DNA from: Rhodothermales bacterium
GTDB taxonomy: Bacteria; Bacteroidota; Rhodothermia; Rhodothermales; JANQRZ01
Direction: 5' to 3'
Length of the DNA stretch: 64,000 bases
Assembly (NCBI GenBank): GCA_028284265.1
Contig: JANQRZ010000006.1
Coordinates: forward strand, 391,472-455,471
Part shown: positions 42,980 through 50,457 of the stretch, piece by piece
Layout of the letters: each line of letters starts with the position of its first letter
Position numbering within the stretch: position 1 is the first letter of the stretch
Program-made: the position numbers and the translations under genes
The notes under the pieces: generated by a model
Seen by the model: the letters and a program-made list of their open reading frames with translations, nothing else
What the model was told of the DNA's origin: nothing
Databases searched by the model: none

Positions 42980-43053
42980 GGGCCCTTAGCTCAGTGGTTT
43001 AGAGCGCTCGCCTCACACGCGAGAGGTCACTGGTTCAAATCCAGTAGGGCCCA
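42980..43053 (+). tRNA. tRNA-Val (anticodon CAC)
   Basis: Full cloverleaf: acceptor GGGCCCT/AGGGCCC, D arm GCTC/GAGC, anticodon stem CTCGC/GCGAG with loop CTCACAC (anticodon CAC), T arm ACTGG/CCAGT with TTCAAAT. The CCA end is not encoded (ACAC follows). A terminator hairpin lies a few bases downstream. Confidence 0.97.
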
Positions 43054-43057
43054 CACG

Positions 43058-43097
43058 CTGGACCGGCTGCTCAACATCGAGTGGTCGGTCCAGTTTT
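43058..43097 (+). terminator. Terminator of tRNA-Val
   Basis: CTGGACCG (43058-43065) pairs perfectly with CGGTCCAG (43086-43093), followed by TTTT. Confidence 0.8.
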
Positions 43098-43368
43098 GCT
43101 TTCGTGGTGCTGGCTGAACCAGAGGTGTCTCATAGGGCGTGGCCCCAGAGGGCCTCTGAATCCGTATCAATGGGGAGGGCTGACTCTCGACAAGGGCAGC
43201 CTGCTTTGCTACCGGAACGAGGCCCAGCACAGGGCTGCATCTTCCAAGCAAAACAAAGCGGCACCAAGTTTGAAATAAAAGCGAGAGAGCACAGACGTGA
43301 ACCCTTCAGCTCTTCACCTTTCGGTCAGGCGCGTCTCCGAGCCGAATCATCAACCCATAGGTGGCTCA
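43098..43368 (+). other. Leader region of the lasso-type precursor gene
   Basis: Between the tRNA-Val terminator and the small precursor gene no convincing coding frame is seen. The middle is A/T-richer (AAACAAAGCGG, AAGTTTGAAATAAAAGCG), which fits a promoter, but no full TTTG-TAnnTTTG pair was found. An AGGTGG stands five bases before the ATG at 43369. Confidence 0.4.
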
Positions 43369-43566
43369 ATGAAAACCTATACCAAACCAACCCTCACCGA
43401 GTACGGTGATGTCGCTGCTATCACGGCGACGCTGGGCGACCCCTTCACGGGTGACCAGTCGTTCGACATTGATGGCAACGTGATTGAGTCCTCCGAGAAC
43501 TCGATCAACCAGTGCCCGACCATCAACAACGAGGGCTGCTTCTTCAACGAAGGCGGCGCTCCGTAA
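43369..43566 (+). CDS. Lasso-type RiPP precursor peptide (orphan)
   Basis: The 65-residue peptide starts MKTYTKPTLTEYGDVAAITA, which fits the lasso-peptide leader pattern Y-x2-P-x-L-x3-G-x5-T recognised by RRE/PqqD-like proteins. A threonine two residues before GDPFTGDQ is in the classic -2 position, so the core could start at that glycine with Asp7 as ring partner (a seven-residue ring), which is an inference. The rest (SFDIDGNVIESSENSINQ, then CPTINNEGCFFNEGGAP) is long, acidic and has two cysteines, unlike short classical lasso cores. No lasso cyclase, protease or RRE gene is in this window. A longer frame upstream to 43297 is not favoured, as AGGTGG precedes this ATG. Confidence 0.7.
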   Translation: MKTYTKPTLTEYGDVAAITATLGDPFTGDQSFDIDGNVIESSENSINQCPTINNEGCFFNEGGAP

Positions 43567-43978
43567 GCTGGTCTTGCATCACGCCGATGGCATCCGCCAT
43601 CGGCGACTCAGGCAGGCTCCGAGGAACCCACCTCGGAGCCTGCTCCCATTTCTGAGGTGGTGCGCGTCGCCCTATCATCAGCACGCTCCCGTCGGATTTT
43701 TTAGACACCGACACTTGTCTTGGAAGCAAAGCCGTGCCGCGTAGGGAGAGCACAGGTGAGAAGGCGATATGGATGAGGGATTTTCGCGCTGTCGATAGGC
43801 CCTACAGTGGTACGTGTCGTAGCTTGCCGACCCTTCCATTTCAGTGCTTCCGACCTATTCGCTTCGGGCGTAGTTGCATCGGCTTGACAAACCAAGCCAT
43901 TTGGCCGATCCCTATTTGGCGCAGTGAGGTCTATGCTGCGCCCTGTCTCATCCTCCTCACGATCCCCTTGTCCTGACC
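43567..43978 (+). other. Intergenic region with two hairpins
   Basis: 412 bases between the precursor gene and the MEMO-family gene. The first 80 bases hold two adjacent hairpins. The remainder has no coding frame with codon use like its neighbours and no recognised RNA; the small open frames in it lack similarity to anything I know. Confidence 0.4.
43583..43642 (+). terminator. Two adjacent stem-loops after the lasso-type precursor
   Basis: GCCGATGG/CCATCGGC (43583-43590 with 43597-43604) forms the first loop. CAGGCTCCGAGG/CCTCGGAGCCTG (43613-43624 with 43631-43642) forms the second, a perfect 12-bp stem. Only a weak CCCATTT follows. They may end the transcript or protect its 3' end. Confidence 0.65.
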
Positions 43979-44770
43979 ATGGCTCTTGCCGACCGCGCTG
44001 TCTACCCCACTCAGCCAGTTCCGCTTGCGGGCGAGATTGACCGACTGCTACGAGAGGCTCATGCGGCGGCGGACGCAGAGCCCATTGAGGGGCAGTTCCT
44101 CGCGCTCATCGTGCCGGACTCGAACTTGATGCGAGGCGGTCAGGTGGCAGCAGCAGCCTACCGCCTTCTCCAAGGAAAGAGCTTCGACTCGGTCATCATC
44201 GTTGCACCCAGCCACGATGGGGATTTTGGTCGTCTTTCGGTCTGTCGCACGGACCAGTATCACACGCCGCTCGGGGCTGTCGTCGTCAACGATGCCATCC
44301 GCAATGAACTGTGCGACGAGGACGACGATATCTTCCTCGACGACCGAGGGCACTTTCACACCGAGGGTGTGGACGTACAACTTCCCTTCTTGCAGCGTGT
44401 GCTCACGGAAGGGTTCGACGTAGTCCCGATTGTGATGGGGAGCGAGACTTCAGCGCTCTGCCGCGAACTTGGCCATGCTATCGGTGAGGTGATGTATGGG
44501 CACCGCGTCCTCGTCATCGCCTCGGCTGACTTGCTCAGTGTAGAGGGCGATGCCTTTGGACGTTTCGAGGAGGCACTGGAAGCGTTCGATACGAGTGAAC
44601 TGATGCACTTGCTTGGCAGTGAGCAGATCCGCGTCGAGGGCATGGGGGCAGTGATTACGGCTGTGCTGGCCGCCGAGCATCGCCAGGCGAATCGTGCGCG
44701 TGTGTTGCAGGTGGAGTTGCCGGATGGGGAGCGCATCGGTGCCCTTGCTTGTGCTCTCTGGCGCGAGTAA
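43979..44770 (+). CDS. MEMO/AmmeMemoRadiSam system protein B-like, diverged metal site
   Basis: The 263-residue protein has the MEMO1 fold signature: VIIVAPSHDGDFGRL, HTEGVDVQLPFLQRVL and VLVIASADLLS. Several conserved ligand positions are changed: the APHAG histidine is Asp (VPDSNLMRGGQVA), the EHS histidine reads as Glu in TEGVDVQLP and the SSDLSHY histidine is Ser. Only the PSH histidine remains. The usual partners, an AMMECR1-like protein and a radical SAM enzyme, are not adjacent. It probably retains the fold but not the usual metal chemistry. It lies 412 bases after the lasso-type precursor, with no evidence that they act together. Confidence 0.8.
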   Translation: MALADRAVYPTQPVPLAGEIDRLLREAHAAADAEPIEGQFLALIVPDSNLMRGGQVAAAAYRLLQGKSFDSVIIVAPSHDGDFGRLSVCRTDQYHTPLGAVVVNDAIRNELCDEDDDIFLDDRGHFHTEGVDVQLPFLQRVLTEGFDVVPIVMGSETSALCRELGHAIGEVMYGHRVLVIASADLLSVEGDAFGRFEEALEAFDTSELMHLLGSEQIRVEGMGAVITAVLAAEHRQANRARVLQVELPDGERIGALACALWRE

Positions 44771-44840
44771 GTAGGTTGTCCCAGCGCGAGGTCTGTATCT
44801 CTTACCGTTTGCTGTTTGTCATCGAATCTGCTTCTGGGCT

Positions 44841-45776
44841 ATGACTGCGTATGCTGCCGCTTTCAACAGCACGCGCCCCGGCGTCACAGTCATCGGGGCG
44901 GGGGCGATGGGCTGCGTGCTGGCTGCGCGGATGCGCGAGCGGGGGTACTCTGTGCAGGCAGTTCTCAGCCGGTCGCGGGAGACGGCCGAGGCTTTAGCCC
45001 AAGCGGTAGAGGCGCGCGTCCACTCTGAAAAGCTCCACCACCTCCCGCCGGAGACGCGGCTCGTGGCGTGCTGTGTGCCGGACGGTGCACTGGCCGAGGT
45101 CGCTCTCCGGTTGAGTCGAGTGTCGCATCCGTGGGAGAAGACAGTGGTGTTCCACACCTCCGGAGCCTTACCTGCCGACGTGCTCCAGCCTTTGGCCGAA
45201 GAGGGCGCACGGATCTTCTCGTTCCACCCGCTTCAGACTCTCACCACTGAGAGCGAGTCTTCCGTGCTGGACGGCGTCTACGCCGGGGTCGAAGGCACAC
45301 CACCCGCCGTTGCGGTCGGCATCGAGTTGGCGGTCAATTTGGGTATGCGCTACCTCGTCCTCTCAGCCGAGGACAAGCCGCGCTACCATCTGGCCGCGTC
45401 CATGGCATCGAACTTCCTCGTCACCCTGCAAGCACTCGTCCAGAACATTATGCTCTCGCTCAACATCGACCGGGCGACAGCGCAGGAGGTGATGGCTCCG
45501 CTCGTCCGTGGCACCCTCGACAACCTGAGCACGTCTACGCCTGAGGATGCGCTTACGGGTCCCATCGCTCGGGGCGACTTGGAAACGGTGCACCGGCATG
45601 GACTGGCGCTCCGGCAGCATTTCCCGCATCTTGTTCCAGCCTATGCAGCGCTTGCGCTGGAGACCGTCACGCTCGCGGTTCGGAGCAGCCAACTTGGCGC
45701 GGAGCGAGCCGAGGAGATGGTCACGCTGCTCAACAAGCTGGTCACTACGCCCATTCCCGCTTCTTTCGCGGAATGA
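44841..45776 (+). CDS. Rossmann-like and DUF2520 domain-containing protein
   Basis: The 311-residue protein opens with an NAD(P)-binding fold (VTVIGAGAMGCVLAARMRERG) and ends with a helical DUF2520 domain (YHLAASMASNFLVTLQAL, EDALTGPIARGDLETVHRH). The overall plan recalls ketopantoate or pyrroline-5-carboxylate reductases. FHTSGALPADVL and FHPLQTL are family features. The reaction is unknown. A 70-base gap separates it from the MEMO-like gene, so they may be co-transcribed. Confidence 0.9.
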   Translation: MTAYAAAFNSTRPGVTVIGAGAMGCVLAARMRERGYSVQAVLSRSRETAEALAQAVEARVHSEKLHHLPPETRLVACCVPDGALAEVALRLSRVSHPWEKTVVFHTSGALPADVLQPLAEEGARIFSFHPLQTLTTESESSVLDGVYAGVEGTPPAVAVGIELAVNLGMRYLVLSAEDKPRYHLAASMASNFLVTLQALVQNIMLSLNIDRATAQEVMAPLVRGTLDNLSTSTPEDALTGPIARGDLETVHRHGLALRQHFPHLVPAYAALALETVTLAVRSSQLGAERAEEMVTLLNKLVTTPIPASFAE

Positions 45777-45951
45777 GGGCTAGCAGCAGGAAACGAAACC
45801 TGTGTCAAGGCGCTAGCAAGGGGTTGTGAAATAGACGCTTTTGGCTTCTTGCTTCACGCGGCGTGGAACCGGTTATGAGTGATAGGGTATGTGCGCGCTC
45901 TGTCTGTTTCACGATGGCAAAGCTGGCCTGAATCGTCGTTTTGCTTGGTCT

Positions 45952-46473
45952 ATGGAAGTTCCTACTTTGCTTGCTGACGAAGTCCGCGACTTGGCATCCC
46001 GTGCCGCCCAACGTGGCTCCGTCATTGCTTTCCAGTCCACGCTTGCTGCCGCAGTGCAGGCCGTTCGGCAGGCGCTTCAGCACGAAGAGGCGGTCAGCGA
46101 GGCCGCTCTTTCCTTGGCGCATCGGGATGCGCTGAGTGAGATGACCGGCGAGATGCGCACCACCTGCTCTGCGCTCGAAGCAGCGCTTGACCGTCAGGGG
46201 CGCAGCCTGATGCCGGTTGATCAGGCTGACAAGAAGCGTTCATTCCGTTTCGCCGCGCGTACTTCTCGGCAAAAGGAAGCCTCGCATCGCCCAACGTGGT
46301 TTGGCTCTCTCTCCGATGCCATCGAGGTGCTGGACAACGGGGCTTCTTGCATGGGTGCTCTCGCCTCCGGTCAGCCAGCCGATGCTCCGTCGCGCACGCT
46401 CGGCACGGCGACCGCAAATCTGCTCCGTGACCACCACGACCGCCTCACTGCCGAAGCGGAGCGCGTGGGCTGA
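45952..46473 (+). CDS. Hypothetical helical protein
   Basis: A 173-residue product is obtained from the ATG at 45952 (MEVPTLLADEVRDLASRAAQ); the frame extends upstream to 45889. The protein is rich in alanine and predicted helical in the first half (AAAVQAVRQALQHEEAVSEA), with a basic middle (KKRSFRFAARTSRQKEA) and a second helical segment. No signal peptide or membrane span. I recognise no family. Codon use is somewhat less GC-biased than in neighbours. It faces tRNA-Asn convergently. Confidence 0.55.
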   Translation: MEVPTLLADEVRDLASRAAQRGSVIAFQSTLAAAVQAVRQALQHEEAVSEAALSLAHRDALSEMTGEMRTTCSALEAALDRQGRSLMPVDQADKKRSFRFAARTSRQKEASHRPTWFGSLSDAIEVLDNGASCMGALASGQPADAPSRTLGTATANLLRDHHDRLTAEAERVG

Positions 46474-46479
46474 ATATAA

Positions 46480-46511
46480 AATCGCCTCTCCTGAGTCCAA
46501 GAGAGGCGATT
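46480..46511 (-). terminator. Terminator of tRNA-Asn
   Basis: AATCGCCTCTC and GAGAGGCGATT (46480-46490 with 46501-46511) form an 11-bp stem. On the minus strand it is followed by TTATATT, fitting termination of tRNA-Asn; it also lies just after the convergent hypothetical gene. Confidence 0.8.
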
Positions 46512-46522
46512 CGGGCGTGGGG

Positions 46523-46594
46523 CGCCCCGGGTAGGATTCGAACCTACGACCCTGCGGTTAACAGCCGCATGCTCTACCGCTGAGCTACCGAGGC
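46523..46594 (-). tRNA. tRNA-Asn (anticodon GTT)
   Basis: The minus strand folds as acceptor GCCTCGG/CCGGGGC, D arm GCTC/GAGC, anticodon stem TGCGG/CCGCA with loop CTGTTAA (anticodon GTT), T arm GTAGG/CCTAC with TTCGAAT and discriminator G. CCA is not encoded. Confidence 0.97.
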
Positions 46595-46815
46595 CTGTTT
46601 TCGACCATCCCATTCCTCTACGGAGTGGGGCGGGTGGAAGCGGGCGCGAAAATACAGAGTCTGCTTCAGCGAATGCAAGCGGCCTACCGTCCTTTCCCAA
46701 TCATTCACTGCATTGTGCTGGTGCGAAGAATGGAAGGACACCGACGCTCTCGTTTCGGAGAGGGGCTGGGCGTGTTGCGCGTCGCAGCAGGACGCGGTAA
46801 TTTCGCAGTCCGCAT

Positions 46816-46902
46816 GCCCATGTGGCGGAATTGGTAGACGCGCTACATTCAGGATGTAGTGAGCTTACGCTCGTGGAGGTTCGAGTCCTCTCGTGGGCAC
46901 CA
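46816..46902 (+). tRNA. tRNA-Leu (anticodon CAG)
   Basis: Class II tRNA: acceptor GCCCATG/CGTGGGC, anticodon stem CTACA/TGTAG with loop TTCAGGA (anticodon CAG), long variable arm (TGAGCTTACGCTCG), T arm GAGG-TTCGAGT-CCTC and an encoded ACCA end. Confidence 0.97.
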
Positions 46903-46905
46903 CAT

Positions 46906-46944
46906 CAAAAATCGCCCCTCCCAGCACCGGAGGGGCGATTTTTC
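46906..46944 (+). terminator. Terminator of tRNA-Leu
   Basis: AAAAATCGCCCCTC and GAGGGGCGATTTTT (46906-46943) form a 14-bp stem around a short loop; T run within and after. It resembles the tRNA-Asn terminator at 46480. Confidence 0.92.
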
Positions 46945-47313
46945 TGTTCACGGAGACCGTGAGACCCCGACTGTGCAGAACGCCTATTTAGTCCGTGTGC
47001 ATCATCGTGTGTACCAGTTCCGCACTTTGGGTAGCACGTTCATATTTACTCATCTCTATTCCAATCGTGACGCTCTATGTCCGTCGCATTCGTGTTACAT
47101 AGGAATCAAATCGAATTAGAGAACGGCATCGTCGGTTGCCATAGGCATAATCTGTTCGTATTACTAGGGGCGTAGCGCACCACCACTTCTGTCACGCTAT
47201 TCGCATCTCTTCGCGGGATTCAGGCTGGAGCACGCCCACTACACCTCTTCTCGGGCTGATCGGTCCGATTGTGCTCTGTCTATTGCTTGGGGCCCCACCA
47301 ACCACCTGTTGTC
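46945..47313 (+). other. A/T-rich intergenic region before the beta-helix gene
   Basis: About 370 bases with clearly lower GC than the surroundings (CATATTTACTCATCTC, AATCAAATCGAATTAG, CATAATCTGTTCGTATTAC). No gene or structured RNA was recognised. It must contain the promoter of the downstream gene and could mark a boundary of an acquired region. Confidence 0.4.
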
Positions 47314-50300
47314 ATGCGTCGTACCCTCGCCCAATTTGTCGGATTCGTAACGCTAGCTGCGCTCTTTTTGTACGCAGCGCCCACTCTTGCCCAGCCGTCC
47401 ACTGGTGAGCGTCAGACCTACCTCATCGAGTTGCAGGCAGGGGTCAACCTGATCTCGCTCCCCGTCGTCCCGGACGCTACGGGTGTAGGCACAGTGATAA
47501 GCAACATTGTGTCGGAGCTCTCACTCATCCAGGATGATCGGGGCCACCACGTAATCCCTGAGCTTGCCATCGATGACATCGGAGCGTGGAAGTGGAACGA
47601 GGCCTACAAAGTTCATACGAGATCTGCTACGTCGCTCCTGATTCAGGGGGCCGAGATCATTCCTGAGCTCTCGCCCGTAATCCTCGACGAAGGGGCGCAC
47701 TGGATTCCCTACCTACGAAATGAAGCGATCTCCGTAGAAGAAGGGCTGGCTACAATCCTTCCGAGTTTGAGTCGGGTCGAGGATGAGGCAGGGCATGTCT
47801 ATGAGCCGGGAAACCAGGGTTCCACGCTGGACTCGCTCCGCGTCGGGCATGGCTACCGGGTGTGGATGACCCAGCGCGACACGCTCCGCTACCCAGTCAA
47901 CGGAAATCTCGGTGAAGGAGGCTCGCTTCAGGTCGGCACGATGGCGCAGGCGCTCGCGCTACGCGGCCTAGAGCCGGGACAGGAAGTTGTGGTGCTCGGT
48001 TACTATGCGCCCGGCGATGGTGGTGGTGGCCGGTTTGTCGTTGAGAACAGCGGTGCTGCGTTGGATGGAGGAATCATCCATGTCCCGGATGAGCATGTGA
48101 GTAGCCCCATTACGGAAATAATCAATAACAACAGCATCCACGAGAAACCGCTCTCATTGCCGGGTAACTCCAAGCTGGTCTACGGGTCGCTGACCATGGA
48201 CCTGTTCCATCCAAATTCCAATACGGAGATCGCTACGATTGACGGTCGGTATCTGCATGGACACGAATATGTCTCCAAGCTTCTCGCCACGCCGCTGATC
48301 AGCTACGAACGGGGCAGCCTTGACGACACACACAATCGACTGCTGAACTGGTGTGAGGAAGTCATAGGAGCGCGGTGGCAGTGTGATCTTCGGACAACGT
48401 ATCAGCGCACCACGTCCGGCATACGCCTACGTCGTGTGGGTGTGGGCAATACCCTGAATGCGAACTGGTTTGGTGCCCGCCCGATTTCTATCGATCCTGA
48501 CTTCGACAATCAACCTCTGCTCGCTCACGTGATCAATGTGGCCAATGCGCTGAACGAGGATGCACCCGGAACCATCACCACGGTACTGCTCCCCAGCCAC
48601 GACGTCTACGAGTATTTCGGCAGCCTCCAGCTCAGCGATGGGCTGACGCTAAAGGGGGGAGGCGGAGCAGAACTGCTGACTGTCACCAACGACCTCGGAC
48701 ACACCTATCAGCCCGTACGGCTCAAGGCGAATCGCACGACACTGCGTGTCAAGGCGGGGGAGGCCACGAAGCATATTCGGATGGAGAAGTCGCCGTCCGA
48801 CCCCTACTACCTAGAGTCGGACATAAAGCACTGGCTCATGGGAAGACCATCAACGATCAGTGTGGCACCGGGTGCGATCACGGCCAAGCTCGAAGACATC
48901 GTGCTCGATGGTAATTGGCAACAGAACCAAGAGGTTTGGACGGAAGACTGGGCGTCCAATTCAGAGTTGAAGAGGTGGCTCCAAGACACCCCGAGTTGGT
49001 CAGGGCTTGTCTCAACAAAGTTTCAGGGGGTAAATATTCCGCTGGAGCAAGTCGTCGTGCTTCGCAATGTTGGCATCCACGGGTACGCGGCGCACGCCGT
49101 GCTCGGAGATGCCAGCAATACGTGGGATGCCGAGAACGTGCGTCTTGGTGACACGATCTGGAACCATGACATCTATCAGGCGAACGGGTCGTGGAGGAAC
49201 CTGACGCTCAGCGGGTCGGCTTGGGGCCACACGGCGTTTATTGCGGGTGAGATGCTGAATCTCGTCTATGAGGATGGTCGTCCAAACCCCCATCGCTATG
49301 CGCCTGAGGCTATTGCCATTCGAGGAGGCGATGTCTACGAGGCCGACGAATTAATCGGCAATGACCCACCTCTCTACTACACTCGGTCGGATGGTACGAT
49401 CATCGACCTTGGAACGACGATTAACGGGTTTTATATGGATATGCGCGGGAGCGGACTGACGATTCCCTTTGGAGGATTCGGTCCCAACTTCACTATTCGG
49501 AATGGTACCGTCGTCATGGATGCAAGCGTTCGCTCGGCTGCCGTCTTTGCAGAGCTAGGCAATGGCTTCCAACAAGCACTCTACCCCAACTATGACTTCG
49601 AGAACATTACCGTTTATAACAACGGGAATGGTACGGACCGCCTCCTCGGGAAGATGAACGTGACGAACAGCACGTTCCGGAACCTCACGATGAAGAATAG
49701 CGAACTGCTCGGCGAGACGCAGCAGTCGAATCATGTGCTTTTTCTGCGGGCAGCGCGGAGGAACCACCCCGCGTGGGATACCCCCCAAACGATCTCGTTC
49801 TCTGGGATCAACTCAGAAGTCCCCACACTCTTTATGGCCGAAGTAGCCATCAGTCCTAACGCGGCAGGCATAGACTACTTCATCACAGACTCCCGGTTCA
49901 ACAATACCACGCTCTCAAATACGCTCTTCCGTAACGACAATGCCAATGGTCGGCTCAGTGATCTGGAAGGAGACCCGAGTAAGATGCGTGTCTACATGGA
50001 CGGCGTCGAGTTCAACATGTACGGTGGAAGCTTCGAGAACCTAGAGATTTTCTTTACTGTCGGTCGCATGCAGAATTGCACGGATGTGCGGACCGGGCGC
50101 ACCAGTGAGGATGGAAACACGTTTTCATTCACGGCCAATGGCGGTGAGACGATGATTGAGTTTCCCACTAACCTCCTCTGGGCACCACTCCAGCCGAGCT
50201 ATACATCGATTACCGAGGGAGCCGGTGCAAACGGCCTCTTTGACTCGTTCGAGTACCGGGCGTCCAACGGCTCACCGCTCGGTGAGGATAGGCGGGGACC

Positions 50301-50457
50301 AAGTCTCCGTATCAACTTTACGCGTGCGCTCAATGCGGGCGAGCAGGTGACGTTCTCTTGGGAGGCCGCCGTGCGGCCTTGGGAGAGCGGAGTCGGACGT
50401 CCTGCCGGTCCTTCCTACGGGAGCAACAGTCCCTTGAGCCGAGAGAACGGGAGGTAG
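47314..50457 (+). CDS. Exported beta-helix protein with pectate-lyase-superfamily motif, no T9SS tail
   Basis: The ATG at 47314 gives a signal peptide (MRRTLAQFVGFVTLAALFLYA...AQ); the 15 codons upstream are unrelated. The 1047-residue protein starts with two copies of a GWNLIS-type domain (LQAGVNLISLPV; SVEEGLATILPSLSRVEDEAG) up to about residue 205. GYYAPGDGGGGRFV near 240 and NWFGARPIS near 388 are typical of pectate_lyase_3/tail-spike-like proteins. Long asparagine-rich rungs follow (MYGGSFENLEIFF). The C-terminus (RPWESGVGRPAGPSYGSN) is not a T9SS domain, unlike the other large exported proteins here. Its last 43 bases overlap the convergent HTTM gene. It sits beside the glycan cluster, so it may bind or cut that polysaccharide, an inference. 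Confidence 0.8.
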   Translation: MRRTLAQFVGFVTLAALFLYAAPTLAQPSTGERQTYLIELQAGVNLISLPVVPDATGVGTVISNIVSELSLIQDDRGHHVIPELAIDDIGAWKWNEAYKVHTRSATSLLIQGAEIIPELSPVILDEGAHWIPYLRNEAISVEEGLATILPSLSRVEDEAGHVYEPGNQGSTLDSLRVGHGYRVWMTQRDTLRYPVNGNLGEGGSLQVGTMAQALALRGLEPGQEVVVLGYYAPGDGGGGRFVVENSGAALDGGIIHVPDEHVSSPITEIINNNSIHEKPLSLPGNSKLVYGSLTMDLFHPNSNTEIATIDGRYLHGHEYVSKLLATPLISYERGSLDDTHNRLLNWCEEVIGARWQCDLRTTYQRTTSGIRLRRVGVGNTLNANWFGARPISIDPDFDNQPLLAHVINVANALNEDAPGTITTVLLPSHDVYEYFGSLQLSDGLTLKGGGGAELLTVTNDLGHTYQPVRLKANRTTLRVKAGEATKHIRMEKSPSDPYYLESDIKHWLMGRPSTISVAPGAITAKLEDIVLDGNWQQNQEVWTEDWASNSELKRWLQDTPSWSGLVSTKFQGVNIPLEQVVVLRNVGIHGYAAHAVLGDASNTWDAENVRLGDTIWNHDIYQANGSWRNLTLSGSAWGHTAFIAGEMLNLVYEDGRPNPHRYAPEAIAIRGGDVYEADELIGNDPPLYYTRSDGTIIDLGTTINGFYMDMRGSGLTIPFGGFGPNFTIRNGTVVMDASVRSAAVFAELGNGFQQALYPNYDFENITVYNNGNGTDRLLGKMNVTNSTFRNLTMKNSELLGETQQSNHVLFLRAARRNHPAWDTPQTISFSGINSEVPTLFMAEVAISPNAAGIDYFITDSRFNNTTLSNTLFRNDNANGRLSDLEGDPSKMRVYMDGVEFNMYGGSFENLEIFFTVGRMQNCTDVRTGRTSEDGNTFSFTANGGETMIEFPTNLLWAPLQPSYTSITEGAGANGLFDSFEYRASNGSPLGEDRRGPSLRINFTRALNAGEQVTFSWEAAVRPWESGVGRPAGPSYGSNSPLSRENGR

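Noticed and set aside
43734-43976. 80-codon frame upstream of the MEMO-like gene
   Set aside because: Composition unlike neighbours and no known motif; probably chance.
43369-44770. MEMO-like gene as maturation enzyme of the lasso-type precursor
   Set aside because: No MEMO protein is known to act in lasso maturation, and a 412-base gap with hairpins separates the genes; kept only as neighbourhood information.
46625-46837. 70-codon frame between the tRNA genes
   Set aside because: It runs into tRNA-Leu and has no supporting signal.
46816-47313. tRNA-Leu 3' end as integration site of a genomic island
   Set aside because: No second copy of the tRNA 3' end and no integrase in the window; the A/T-rich stretch alone is not enough.
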